A stretch of DNA of 57,258 nucleotides from CAJAQL01 sp964442965. GTDB taxonomy: Bacteria; Patescibacteriota; Minisyncoccia; UBA6257; 2-01-FULL-56-20. The stretch spans positions 1 to 57,258 of the forward strand of contig CAYUBE010000004.1 in the NCBI GenBank assembly GCA_964442965.1, read 5' to 3'. The notes under the pieces were generated by a model. That model was not told the DNA's origin and made no database searches. It saw nothing but the letters and a program-made list of their open reading frames with translations. A program made the translations under genes and the position numbers. Of this stretch, positions 1 through 8,695 are shown in pieces; the stretch's first letter is position 1, and every line of letters starts with the position of its first letter.

Positions 1-55
1 GCCACCCCGCTCGTCATGCCGGGGATGGCGGGGGAAACGGGGATGGCGGGGGAAA
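1..55. repeat. 55-bp segment identical, inverted, to 45992-46046
   Basis: The first 55 bases are the exact reverse complement of 45992-46046, within the SPAIP-repeat coding part of the paralogous gene. Identity stops at 56. The window begins exactly at the limit of an exact repeat, which is typical of an assembly-graph break. Confidence 0.85.
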
Positions 56-164
56 CGTCGACGCCGAAGGCTGGCGTAGCCACACAGACCATTACGGCAA
101 GAAAGAACGCTGCAAGGATCCATTTTTTCTCAACGGTAGGCATGATGTTATAAATCATCTCCAT
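1..164 (-). CDS. VirB2/TrbC-like pilin family protein, 3' end cut by window edge
   Basis: Only the amino end is present. The most upstream ATG (164-162) overlaps the TAA of the preceding gene as TAATG, which suggests translational coupling; an internal ATG at 143 is the alternative. After a charged start comes a hydrophobic signal segment ending near TPAFG, then the tandem motif SPAIPVSPAIPG followed by MTSGVA. The same motif follows the signal peptide of the intact gene at 45916-46710, so this should be a paralogue of that membrane protein of the secretion/pilus machinery. Nothing can be said about its carboxyl end, including whether it carries the peptidase-like domain of its paralogue. Confidence 0.6.
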   Translation of the reverse strand, partial: MEMIYNIMPTVEKKWILAAFFLAVMVCVATPAFGVDVSPAIPVSPAIPGMTSGV

Positions 165-859
165 TATAATTGTTTTACATAGACGACATTGGTCGAGTCA
201 TTGCCGCTTACGGAGTCCTGCGAGTTGATGATTGTGAGCGAAACGTTGAATGACGACCCCGATGGCGTTGCGGGATCGAGGTTGATCTGGAGCGTTTGGG
301 GATTTTCCGCTGCCGCCGAGGCTTGGTCATTTACCGACCAAGTGTAGGACAATGCACTGGGATCGGAAACGTAAAAGAAATATGGTGTTCCTTGAAGCGT
401 TATGGGATTTTCGGAGAACTGGGATGCTGGATGAGGGGCCTCAATGACCGCTTTCGGGCTGATGAGGGGAATCTGAATTTGATGGATAAGAAGAGTGCCG
501 TTGTAGTTCGGCAATTCCGCTTTGAGCGTGAGAAAGGCGGGAGCGGTGCCGAACGGAGAAAAGATAATATGTTGCTCCCCGATGCTGTTCCCGATGAGCG
601 TATCGTCGAGATACCAGTAAATAGTTTGGTTGGAGAGATCAACCGGCTTGCCGTTCGAAAGGAGCGTGAGGGACGCCATGAGCTCTGATTCCTGGTTGGG
701 AAGCGCCTTGTCGGCGTAGCCCGGCGGGATATAGCTCCCATAGGCCTGCCACGTTACGATCATCTGCGGCACGGCTTGAGCGTTTGTCTTCAAAGAAAAC
801 GCCATTGTAAGTATCACTGAGACGATAACCAAAGAAAAGATTTTTATTTTGGCTCCCAT
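164..859 (-). CDS. exported Ig/PKD-like protein of the secretion operon
   Basis: 231 residues. A signal peptide (residues 1 to about 28, K-x-K then a hydrophobic run ending TNAQ) is followed by two probable beta-sandwich units: about 32-130 (contains IYWYLDD) and about 140-230 (contains YTWSVND and LTIINSQ). The Y-T-W-S pattern is typical of PKD/Ig-like domains; no enzyme motif is visible. It is the last complete gene of the minus-strand secretion/pilus operon and overlaps the start of the following VirB2-like gene. Probable role: a surface or pilus-associated structural protein. The domain assignment is by pattern only. Confidence 0.6.
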   Translation of the reverse strand: MGAKIKIFSLVIVSVILTMAFSLKTNAQAVPQMIVTWQAYGSYIPPGYADKALPNQESELMASLTLLSNGKPVDLSNQTIYWYLDDTLIGNSIGEQHIIFSPFGTAPAFLTLKAELPNYNGTLLIHQIQIPLISPKAVIEAPHPASQFSENPITLQGTPYFFYVSDPSALSYTWSVNDQASAAAENPQTLQINLDPATPSGSSFNVSLTIINSQDSVSGNDSTNVVYVKQL

Positions 860-897
860 GCTGTTATTATAACAAATCTTATCAAAACAATTTTGAA

Positions 898-1764
898 CTA
901 CGCCGCAATCCGGAGATCTTCATTTTCGTCGTCATTGGTAACATCGTGTGGCGCTTTCGGGTGTTCAAGGTTTTCTTTTACTTCTTGAGCACGTTGATGC
1001 TTGCGGATGGTTTCGCTTACAAGGGAGACATTCTGTGATGGTGTTGATTCTTCGGTATTCTCTTCATTTTCTTGTTCTGATGTCTGCGGAGTTTTCTCAA
1101 AAAGTTTTTCTTGTTCGACTTCCTCCGGCGGTCTTTCTTCTTCGGGCTCCATTTCCTTTTCGATTTCTTCCTCGGCTCCCTTCTTTTCTCCTTCGCCCTC
1201 CTCGCCGATTCCACGTTCTTCCTCGGGGTGAACTACCTCGGCTTCTCTTCTCGCTGGTCCAGCCTCTGGTTCGACGCTCGTGGCGCTGCTCTCAGTCGCA
1301 GATGCTGTTTCCCCTGCCGCGACCTCAGCCTCAGCGGTCTCTCTTGCTTCGGTCGCGACCACCGCTCCAACCTCAGTCGCCTCCCCTGCTGTAGCCTCTA
1401 TCCTGCCCGCACCACCGGTCTCGAGCGATCCGGCAACCTCAGCAACCTTTTCTAATTTCTGGTTGTTTGCGATGAGAATTCCCGAAACGACGCAGATGGT
1501 CCGGCCCGGAACGCCGACGAGCTCAAGGAGGTCGTCGACAAGTTGTATTATAGAAGGTCCTCCGAAACCGCATACCCCAAAGAACCAAAACGTGACAATG
1601 CCATCCATAATAAAATCAATCGGCTCCATAATTGCCTCGCCCGGAAGTCCAACTACGGTTGCGGCGAGGATATCGAAGAAAATCTCGGCGGCATCGTTTG
1701 CGATCGAGAGAAGTACGAGGATTACGATCGAGACAGTATCGAAAGGTTTTTTCTCTTCTTCCAT
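898..1764 (-). CDS. membrane protein with long acidic tail, unknown function
   Basis: 288 residues. The first ~115 residues hold three or four hydrophobic segments (near residues 10-40, 48-70 and 85-100). The rest is a low-complexity Glu/Ala-rich region with runs such as EEEIEKEMEPEEERPPEE, which should be soluble and negatively charged. It starts directly after the VirB4 stop (1768) and so belongs to the same operon. I do not recognise a family. A small integral membrane subunit of the secretion channel with a cytoplasmic acidic arm is one reading. Confidence 0.55.
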   Translation of the reverse strand: MEEEKKPFDTVSIVILVLLSIANDAAEIFFDILAATVVGLPGEAIMEPIDFIMDGIVTFWFFGVCGFGGPSIIQLVDDLLELVGVPGRTICVVSGILIANNQKLEKVAEVAGSLETGGAGRIEATAGEATEVGAVVATEARETAEAEVAAGETASATESSATSVEPEAGPARREAEVVHPEEERGIGEEGEGEKKGAEEEIEKEMEPEEERPPEEVEQEKLFEKTPQTSEQENEENTEESTPSQNVSLVSETIRKHQRAQEVKENLEHPKAPHDVTNDDENEDLRIAA

Positions 1765-1767
1765 GAT

Positions 1768-3522
1768 TTAGGCGGGGAGATCACCTTTTTCTTCGAGGAG
1801 TTGTTCGGGATTCGTGGTAATAATCTGATCCTCAAAATAGGACGGCACGATTTGTATGGCCACGTGCCGCTTTCCAGCGAAGAATATTCCCGTCCCGATC
1901 TCGGCGCTCAGGAGGAAATTTTTTTCGTTGTCGGTAAGATCAAATGCTTTTGCCACAATGTCGATGGTTGCGGGAGACTGTTTTAAGAGCAGCTGGATGG
2001 AAGAATTAGTGACAATCGGGCGGCCATAGGGCGAACGCAGGAAGTCTTCCACATCCTGGGTGATGGTTGAAATGCCGAGATAGTATTTCCGGGCCCGTTT
2101 TACGAGACCAAAGAGAAATGTCGCGCTGTCTTCGTTTTGCATCATGATCCACGCCTCATCAATGAAGAGCAATCGTTTTGCCAACTTCGCGCGGACGAGG
2201 TTCCAAATATAATTTAGGACGACGAACATGCCGATGGGCCGGAGTTCTTCTTCGAGGTCTCGGATCGAGAAGACAATCAGGCGGTTATTAACGTCGATAT
2301 TGGTCGGCTGGTTGATGAATCCCGAGAAACTCCCCTTGGTGTATTTGTAAAGCTTTTCCGCCAGATCGCGCCCCCCCTCAAGATTCCGAAGAACGGTTTC
2401 GAGGTCGCTCAAGAGAGGCGCCTCCTTGCCGGCAAAATCCATGCCAGAGACGATTTCGCGCGAGGCGTACGTTTCCGTGATCGCCCGATCGAGAAGCGCA
2501 TCCTCCTCCGGAGTTACTTTCCCGAGCATGAGCTTTATGAGGCTTGCCAGAGTTACGATATGCGAACGGAGTACGTCGGACGGATCTTCTCCTTCGGGAA
2601 TGAGCGGGATATCGAAGGGGTTGATGTGCTCGTGAGACGAGAGCGAGATATTGAACATGCTTCCGGCGAAGGTCTCGGTGAGCCGCGAGTATTCGTTTTC
2701 GGGATCAATCACGATGACCATCTCAATGCCCGCCATGAGTGAGCGGATGATCTCAAGCTTTGTCGAATATGATTTTCCTGATCCTGATTTTGCAAAGACA
2801 ACCTGATTCGCGTTCTCAAGCGAGAAGCGATCGAAGATGACGAGGTTGTTGTTGTGCAGGTTGATGCCGTACATGATCCCCTGGTTCGACGTGAGATCCT
2901 CGGAGACGAACGGGAAGAACGAAGAGATCGGGCTCGTGTCCATCGGCGTCGTGACGCCAACCTTATCCTCGTCGAGTGGCAGTATAGAAGAGAGCCCCTC
3001 AAGCTGTTCAAAGAGCGCCGGCTTGATGTAGACGATTTTTGCCTCGAGCATACTCGTAATCTTGCTTTCGAGGCGCGCTAGATCATCCTCGGTGTCCGCA
3101 TAGATAGTGATATAAACGCCGGTACTGAAAAGTTTCTCTTCGGATTGCTGAAGAGAGTCACGGAGCGTCTCGATATCCTGGATAGCGGTTTCGAGCTCTG
3201 GGTTTCGCACTAATCCTTTTGCCGCTTCGTCATTTCTTTGTGACTCAAGCTGGCCAGCCTTCTTGCGGAGATTTTTAAGGGCGGTGCCGGTATCGATCGG
3301 GTTGATGAAAATGGAAACGTCGAACAGATTAGGAAGATTGATCAGCGGTTCAAACCAGCCAGTTGTGAGATAGCGCGGGTACGAGAACACAAAAAATGTT
3401 TTTGCAAGCTTGTCGCCAATCTTCAGATAGTTGGAGAACACTTCCACGCCTGCGGGGGCGATAATCTTCTTGACGTCGCCAAGTTGGGAATCTGAATTTG
3501 ATTTATCTTGTTCTATAGGCAT
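1768..3522 (-). CDS. virB4: VirB4/TraC-type secretion ATPase, C-terminal (motor) protein
   Basis: 584 residues. Energises assembly or substrate transfer of a type IV secretion system at the inner face of the membrane. Walker A is KSGSGKS near residues 245-251 and Walker B is LLFIDEAW near 451-458, followed by an RARKYYLGISTITQD segment typical of the VirB4/TraG-like fold. An internal helical stretch (about 80-130) is rich in charged residues. The usual N-terminal VirB4 domain seems to be supplied by the separate upstream gene at 3645-4349, so the protein is split, as in many CPR and Gram-positive PrgI/VirB4 systems. It lies between PrgI/VirB4-N and a small membrane protein. Confidence 0.9.
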   Translation of the reverse strand: MPIEQDKSNSDSQLGDVKKIIAPAGVEVFSNYLKIGDKLAKTFFVFSYPRYLTTGWFEPLINLPNLFDVSIFINPIDTGTALKNLRKKAGQLESQRNDEAAKGLVRNPELETAIQDIETLRDSLQQSEEKLFSTGVYITIYADTEDDLARLESKITSMLEAKIVYIKPALFEQLEGLSSILPLDEDKVGVTTPMDTSPISSFFPFVSEDLTSNQGIMYGINLHNNNLVIFDRFSLENANQVVFAKSGSGKSYSTKLEIIRSLMAGIEMVIVIDPENEYSRLTETFAGSMFNISLSSHEHINPFDIPLIPEGEDPSDVLRSHIVTLASLIKLMLGKVTPEEDALLDRAITETYASREIVSGMDFAGKEAPLLSDLETVLRNLEGGRDLAEKLYKYTKGSFSGFINQPTNIDVNNRLIVFSIRDLEEELRPIGMFVVLNYIWNLVRAKLAKRLLFIDEAWIMMQNEDSATFLFGLVKRARKYYLGISTITQDVEDFLRSPYGRPIVTNSSIQLLLKQSPATIDIVAKAFDLTDNEKNFLLSAEIGTGIFFAGKRHVAIQIVPSYFEDQIITTNPEQLLEEKGDLPA

Positions 3523-3558
3523 GGTTTCTTTGTGTGGTTCAAATATCCCTCTTTTGTT

Positions 3559-3585
3559 GTCATTTCGACGAAAGCCGGAATTCAG
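3559..3585. repeat. dispersed FRRKPE-type repeat, copy 1
   Basis: Contains the core GTCATTTCGACGAAAGCC followed by GGAATTCAG. Related copies are at 4370-4396 and 47662-47688. The copies hold an imperfect palindrome (TCCGGC/GCCGGA type). This one lies in the gap between the two VirB4 halves. Confidence 0.6.
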
Positions 3586-3644
3586 GCTTCTGTATCCCCG
3601 CCTGCTGGCGGGCCATTTTTCAACGGTTTTAAGGACGGGAATTC

Positions 3645-4349
3645 TTATTTTTGGGGTGCGACAGCCGTCCCTCGTTCGACGGTTTGGGGATTGTAAAAGT
3701 TGTAGAAAAGCTCGACGAGCTCCTGATTTTCAAGAACGCTTGCATCGAGGCCGATGCCCGCAATGCCGCTTACGATCTGCCCAACGCGCTGGGTAAGCTG
3801 TTCCGTATTTTCCTTTAAAGCGCGGTCCGTTTCCTCGTCGGTTTTTGGGGCCGCTGTTTTTTCTGCCAGTGCTGGTTTTTTCCCGCCGATGAGCGACGAA
3901 AAGATTCCCGACGCCGCCTTCGCGGTTCCGAGCGCTGCGGCATTAGCAGGGAAGAACGGCACCACGACCAGGAAGGTTTTTTCCATGATCGAATTTTTTT
4001 CAACGAACTCACGGATAAAATTTATATATTCGTCGATCTGGCTTTGGAGAAGCGGCGACGATTCATCTTCTTTCCGATGCAAGAGGCCTTCGATATAGCC
4101 GTCGATATTGACTTTTCGGGAGTGAACGATGATCTGAAGAGAAAAATCAATGCTGTTCAAAAAATTCTGATAGGCTTGAACGATCAGTGTCTGTTCCTCG
4201 TCCGACTTCAGCGCGAAATTAACACCGCCTACCATAACCACCTGCCGCAGACTGCCATCTTTTACAACAACGACATTTCCCCGGATCTCTTTGATGTCAA
4301 CGAGATCGAGGGAATTTCCCGTATTCTGCTTTACCAAGGGCGCTGGCAT
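3645..4349 (-). CDS. VirB4 N-terminal-domain-like protein (split VirB4)
   Basis: 234 residues. The N-terminal part (DLVDIKEIRGNVVVVKDG, then LKSDEEQTLIVQAYQNFLNS and LQIIVHSRKV) resembles the amino domain that precedes the motor domain in VirB4/TraC-type ATPases. No Walker motifs are present. The carboxyl third is charged and ends in an NQELVELFYNFYNP segment. The gene for the ATPase domain follows immediately in the same direction. I infer that the two polypeptides work together as one VirB4 unit docked on PrgI. The start MPAPLV at 4349 is the first ATG of the frame. Confidence 0.7.
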   Translation of the reverse strand: MPAPLVKQNTGNSLDLVDIKEIRGNVVVVKDGSLRQVVMVGGVNFALKSDEEQTLIVQAYQNFLNSIDFSLQIIVHSRKVNIDGYIEGLLHRKEDESSPLLQSQIDEYINFIREFVEKNSIMEKTFLVVVPFFPANAAALGTAKAASGIFSSLIGGKKPALAEKTAAPKTDEETDRALKENTEQLTQRVGQIVSGIAGIGLDASVLENQELVELFYNFYNPQTVERGTAVAPQK

Positions 4350-4369
4350 GGTTTAAGTATAGTTCATCT

Positions 4370-4396
4370 GTCATTCCGGCGAAAGCCGGAATCCAG
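4370..4396. repeat. dispersed FRRKPE-type repeat, copy 2
   Basis: GTCATTCCGGCGAAAGCC followed by GGAATCCAG; CCGGC and GCCGG can pair. It lies upstream of the split VirB4 N-terminal gene, in the gap after PrgI. Confidence 0.65.
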
Positions 4397-4465
4397 ACCG
4401 AACCTTTTTATTTTATAAGAAACGGGACAGTTTCGTTTTAAAACGGGACGGTGGAAAATTTTCTT

Positions 4466-4966
4466 CTATCTATAATCCACTCTTTTCGCCGCCTTCCTCT
4501 CGCCGCTGACCCCCTGAAAGATCTGATACCGCGCGTTCATTTTATTCTCTACGGTCTTGTTCTCCTGCGTTTTCTGCCCGGTCTGAAGATTTTCCCAGCG
4601 CTTATGGAGCGCCGCGCCGGTGATAATTTTTTCGAGGGAAATACCACTGTTGTCATCGTTGTGCCGAATCGCGGCGGCAACGGGTTGTTCCTCAGGTTTC
4701 CAGATATAGGTTTGAGGCCTCCAATAGAAACCCAGCGCCGAGATAAGAACGTTCCCCAGGGGCCGTCCTTCCACTTTCACAAACGCTGCGCCGATGGCGA
4801 TGCCAAGAAGAATGACCGTGAGGATCAGCCACAACCACGTGGCGAGCGTGAAATAAAAGATGGCGCTCAGGACTCCGGCACCCGCGACATACATAAACTG
4901 CCGGAGCGTGAAGGGCCCGACGATTTTATCTTCCGTTTCAATAAATTGCGGCACCTGAAATTGCAT
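4466..4966 (-). CDS. prgI: PrgI family membrane protein
   Basis: 166 residues from MQFQVPQ; the frame is open 12 codons further upstream, but the conserved family start is QFQVPQFIE. Then come KIVGPFTLRQFMYV and two adjacent membrane helices (about 26-60), followed by VEGRPLGNVL, the typical PrgI arrangement. PrgI is the small membrane partner of VirB4 in type IV secretion systems of Gram-positive bacteria and CPR. The tail beyond residue ~95 is hydrophilic. It lies upstream of the split VirB4, consistent with a membrane dock for that ATPase. Confidence 0.85.
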   Translation of the reverse strand: MQFQVPQFIETEDKIVGPFTLRQFMYVAGAGVLSAIFYFTLATWLWLILTVILLGIAIGAAFVKVEGRPLGNVLISALGFYWRPQTYIWKPEEQPVAAAIRHNDDNSGISLEKIITGAALHKRWENLQTGQKTQENKTVENKMNARYQIFQGVSGERKAAKRVDYR

Positions 4967-5140
4967 GAGTATATTATATGCCATTCCCGCGCAGGATGTC
5001 ATTCCGCTCGCCTCGCGGGAGCCGGAAACCGCGCTCTATTTTTAAATAAAGAAGAGCCCTCGGTGCAATGAATAAATTACAAACCGAAGGCTTAATAAAA
5101 AATCATTAATTTAATTGTCGACTCGGAAGTCAACAAGAAA

Positions 5141-6226
5141 CTATTTCCCTTTTTCTGAATAGTCTTTCTGGGTCGTCTTTTCGGATGTGTTTATAGGCTG
5201 TGGAATTTGCGGAGCCGGTGCGGCAAGGGGCTTTGGTGCGCTGAAAGGACTGGAAGATATCGGCGTGACCGGGACCGGAGGTTTTGAAGCAGCAACCGAA
5301 GGGATGGGAATTTGCGAAATGGGCGTGAATGAAGGCGCCTTCGGCATCGGCGTAACGGTTTTCAACGTTTCCGGCGTTATCTCGGTTATAGTCCTCGCGG
5401 GTTCTGGCACGGGCGGCAGTATGGGAGGTTTGCTTTTCTCATTGCCGTAGCGAACAACGGTTATTTTAGGAGTTGCAGAAGGTTGTGGCACAGGGATGGT
5501 TTTCCTCGGGCTTGGAATTGATGTGCCGCCAAACTCAACGATAGCAGATCTTATGGGTAGTGGTTCTGGATTTTTTTTATCGGCCATGATGTCTTCTGCA
5601 ATTGTGGGAAGCTTGAAATTTGGAGCGTTCGGGATTGGTCGCGAGACGGATTCAGTCTGGAGAACGACGGGCTTCGGAATAGATGCCGGGGCGGATTTTT
5701 TTTCAAGCCGCGAAAACTCATCGGACGAAGCGGCAGTTTTCTCAAGAATAGGCTTCACTGATCCTGTCTTTGGAGTTGGCGGGACGGCGGCTGATAGCGG
5801 TGCTGCGGACGAAACAGGAGGAAGCGGTGCCGGAGCCGATGCTGACGTTCTTCCGGCAGGACGTATTTCCTCGATAATTTTCGGAGCTGCTCCCGTTGGG
5901 GTGATCGGGTTGTAAATTTTATCGATGTCGGCTCGAATAGGGGCAAAAATCCTTTGATTGATTGAGTTTGCTATAGACGTTGCGATACGAATATCAACAC
6001 CGATTTCATCGCGGATTTCGGCCGCCATGTCTTCCGGATGGAGGAAGCCCATAAGGACAATACCAGCGACTCGTGAGACCGTGTAAATTTTTTCATTTGG
6101 GATATATTCAGCCTCGCAGGTTTTCCAGATGAAGTCGGAATTTATTTCTGAGCAGAGCGCCTCGCGAAAAACAAGGGGAAGAGAATCCCACCTTTTCATT
6201 ACTTGTTCTTTGGGGATAGAGGTCAT
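5141..6226 (-). CDS. unknown protein: N-terminal helical domain plus Pro/Ala/Ser-rich linker
   Basis: 361 residues. About 110 residues form a folded domain (contains WDSLPLVFREAL and SRVAGIVLMGFLHPEDMA). The remaining ~250 are Pro/Ala/Ser-rich and probably extended, with many PxP and PAP repeats. There is no signal peptide or membrane helix, so the protein should be cytoplasmic. It sits between the VirB6-like gene (19 nt gap) and PrgI. A scaffold or docking factor for the secretion system is plausible but unproven. The 138 nt between it and prgI hold an imperfect hairpin around 5053-5092. Confidence 0.6.
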   Translation of the reverse strand: MTSIPKEQVMKRWDSLPLVFREALCSEINSDFIWKTCEAEYIPNEKIYTVSRVAGIVLMGFLHPEDMAAEIRDEIGVDIRIATSIANSINQRIFAPIRADIDKIYNPITPTGAAPKIIEEIRPAGRTSASAPAPLPPVSSAAPLSAAVPPTPKTGSVKPILEKTAASSDEFSRLEKKSAPASIPKPVVLQTESVSRPIPNAPNFKLPTIAEDIMADKKNPEPLPIRSAIVEFGGTSIPSPRKTIPVPQPSATPKITVVRYGNEKSKPPILPPVPEPARTITEITPETLKTVTPMPKAPSFTPISQIPIPSVAASKPPVPVTPISSSPFSAPKPLAAPAPQIPQPINTSEKTTQKDYSEKGK

Positions 6227-6244
6227 GATTTTTGCTTGGTGGTG

Positions 6245-8695
6245 TTATTTGTCGCTAGTGCCAGGGCGGGACCCGCTGGATGGTTCGCTTGTCGCTGCAA
6301 AAACATTGTTAGCCATCGCTTTTTCAAAGGTATCTTTGTGATATTTTTCATTCAATTTTTTCTCAACATAATTATCCTGCATTTTAGAAGCTTCGTCTTG
6401 AAGTTTGTTTTGTTCTGCTTCTATTTTTTCTTGAGCATCTATCCGTTCAGCGTCGTTCATCTTGGGATCAGTTTGAACGGTTTCAAGATTTTCCTTTAAT
6501 TTTTCCAATCTCTTGGTGATCTCAATATTTCTGGCCTTCATTTTTTCATCGTTTTGCCATGGCCCAATATTAGCTTCTTCGTCCTTGCATAGCTTATCAA
6601 ACATGCGCCGCATGTTATTTCCGACCGATGCCTTGGCCTTTGCGAGTATATTCGGCAAAAGGGCAGGGTTATATTTTGCAATACTAGCAAGCGTTTGCTT
6701 AGAATCCTCCGTTTCATCACTAAACATACCGTTTACGTTCATCTTTGCCACGTCCGCCTTACTGAGTTTTTCCACAAACCGCCTGACAGCATTGTTTAGT
6801 TCTTGCATTGCGGCGGCGGTGTCAGTCCCCGCTTCAGTGGCCGCATCCACTTTCTTTCTGGCGTCGCGCATCTCTTTACTCTCTCCCATTGCTTTGTCTG
6901 CATCGCCGCTCAATTTTGTTTGGCCATAACGCTTCATGACATCACCGTTGGAATCTAAAAATTCCTTTATATTTTTTCCGTTCACGTCTTCAGTGCCTGT
7001 CAGTTCGCCCATCTCAACAAGTTTTGCAATATGGGCAAACTGCATCTCCTTATTCATGGAACCAGCAAGATTTCTCTTGATTTCTTCGGGATTTTTAGGA
7101 ACATTCTTCTTAGCATCTTCTACCATCTTTTCATTCGTGCTTACACTGCTAATGCCACGACCGAGGGCGGCTATCGGCGCAATACGGCTTCCCTGAAGTC
7201 GCTCGGTAATCCCTCGTCCCGTCTTTGAACGTTGTCTCAAGCCTTCATCTGCGGCACCGTAACCCGCCCTCAGTCCCTTCTGAGTCTGTTTACCTGCTTT
7301 CCCCGCCACCCAATTTCCTCCTGTTTTTGCGTACTTGATTGCGGTATCCGCGCCGGCGATGCCAAGTTTATTTGCAGCGAAGAGACCGCCAAGCATCATT
7401 CCCGCAAGAACTATATCAGTCAACGCTTGCTGCCCAAGTCCCTCCTGGCGGGTTGCTAGGTCTTGTGATGTAATCGCCGAAGGCGATGTTCCTAAGGATG
7501 TTGAAAGATATGATGGGTTCGTTTTTCCACCCGTGGCGTTCGGAACAATAAGGAAAGTGAGATATATAAAAAAGAGAGCAATCGCGGGGAAAAATGTCCA
7601 TCTTAGGAACAAATCCCACCATTTTTTAAAATAACTGCTTACGCCCGGGAATACCCACGCAAGCCATGCGAGGGGCAGGAGAATAAGGAGAAAGGTCATA
7701 TAAAGGTAGCGGATCAGCAACATAACGGCCAGGGCTATCAAGCTGAACGCTGCAATAGCGAGAAGTATGGCCGACGTGATCATCCCTATAATCATGGCGA
7801 CAAAAGCGTCATTGAAATCGCCACCACTTACTAATTTGGCGACCGATTGGACGACTCCGCCAAGTGCGGCTCCACCAAGATAGAACCCTCCAACGCAGAG
7901 CAAGCCAGCTATTCCTCCGACAATAGGAGTTAACGTGACACTCGCCGCCGCCGTTACTGTGCCGCATACTGTGAGTGCCCCTGCGATTCCAGCACCAACT
8001 CCCCCGACAACCTGTCCGACGGTTGGTGTCCCCCCGACATAGCCTCCAGAAAATTCCTGCGGGGAAAAAGCGTTGGTTACATTAGTAGCGAGACCACTTG
8101 CGTTTCCGCCTATCTGAGCCACGAAATAATTTGAGATACTGTCGGAAAAACTAAAAATAGGCCGCGTTGCAACAAGACCGAAGTTAACAAGAATTGCCAT
8201 GACGACCAACTTCCAGAGAAGTTTTTTCACTCCGTAGGTCTGGCTTTGAAGAATGGTCGCTATAGCAATGACAATAATAGCCAGGACAAAACCGAGGTTT
8301 GCAAAAGACAGAACTATAGAAAAACCAGTTTGTACCGCGGGTGAAGAATACACGGTTTCGTTAAGCGCGAGCATGCCGGCTAAAAAAGTTGCTCCCAGAG
8401 AGATAAAAACAGCAATAAGCTTATTGATGAGGTAGGAAACGAAATAGACAACGCAGGTTGCAAGGTCACTGCCGCAATCGAGGGCATCGGTCGGTGCTTT
8501 GGATGTGGATTGTTGAGCTGTGCTTTCGGCTGGAGCAGTCGTATTGGTGGACGCTCCCGAGATCGGCGTTGTCGGTGAAGGACCATAATATTGGCCCGTT
8601 GTCTGGGCCGTCACGACACCTCTGGGAGCAAATATTAGAAAAAGCGCCACAAATGCCGCAACAGAGAGTATCCTTTTATAGGAATTTTTTCTCAT
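6245..8695 (-). CDS. VirB6/TrbL-like polytopic membrane protein
   Basis: 816 residues. A signal peptide (1 to about 30, ending VVTAQ) is followed by a Ser/Thr-rich segment. About eight hydrophobic helices lie between residues 75 and 460, with a Gly-rich stretch (GVGAGIAGALTVCG). The long hydrophilic helical tail (about 480-816) is rich in Lys/Glu/Met and probably coiled-coil. This is the architecture of VirB6/TrbL channel proteins in CPR secretion operons. It overlaps the upstream exported gene by 4 nt (ATGA), so the two are translationally coupled. Confidence 0.75.
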   Translation of the reverse strand: MRKNSYKRILSVAAFVALFLIFAPRGVVTAQTTGQYYGPSPTTPISGASTNTTAPAESTAQQSTSKAPTDALDCGSDLATCVVYFVSYLINKLIAVFISLGATFLAGMLALNETVYSSPAVQTGFSIVLSFANLGFVLAIIVIAIATILQSQTYGVKKLLWKLVVMAILVNFGLVATRPIFSFSDSISNYFVAQIGGNASGLATNVTNAFSPQEFSGGYVGGTPTVGQVVGGVGAGIAGALTVCGTVTAAASVTLTPIVGGIAGLLCVGGFYLGGAALGGVVQSVAKLVSGGDFNDAFVAMIIGMITSAILLAIAAFSLIALAVMLLIRYLYMTFLLILLPLAWLAWVFPGVSSYFKKWWDLFLRWTFFPAIALFFIYLTFLIVPNATGGKTNPSYLSTSLGTSPSAITSQDLATRQEGLGQQALTDIVLAGMMLGGLFAANKLGIAGADTAIKYAKTGGNWVAGKAGKQTQKGLRAGYGAADEGLRQRSKTGRGITERLQGSRIAPIAALGRGISSVSTNEKMVEDAKKNVPKNPEEIKRNLAGSMNKEMQFAHIAKLVEMGELTGTEDVNGKNIKEFLDSNGDVMKRYGQTKLSGDADKAMGESKEMRDARKKVDAATEAGTDTAAAMQELNNAVRRFVEKLSKADVAKMNVNGMFSDETEDSKQTLASIAKYNPALLPNILAKAKASVGNNMRRMFDKLCKDEEANIGPWQNDEKMKARNIEITKRLEKLKENLETVQTDPKMNDAERIDAQEKIEAEQNKLQDEASKMQDNYVEKKLNEKYHKDTFEKAMANNVFAATSEPSSGSRPGTSDK

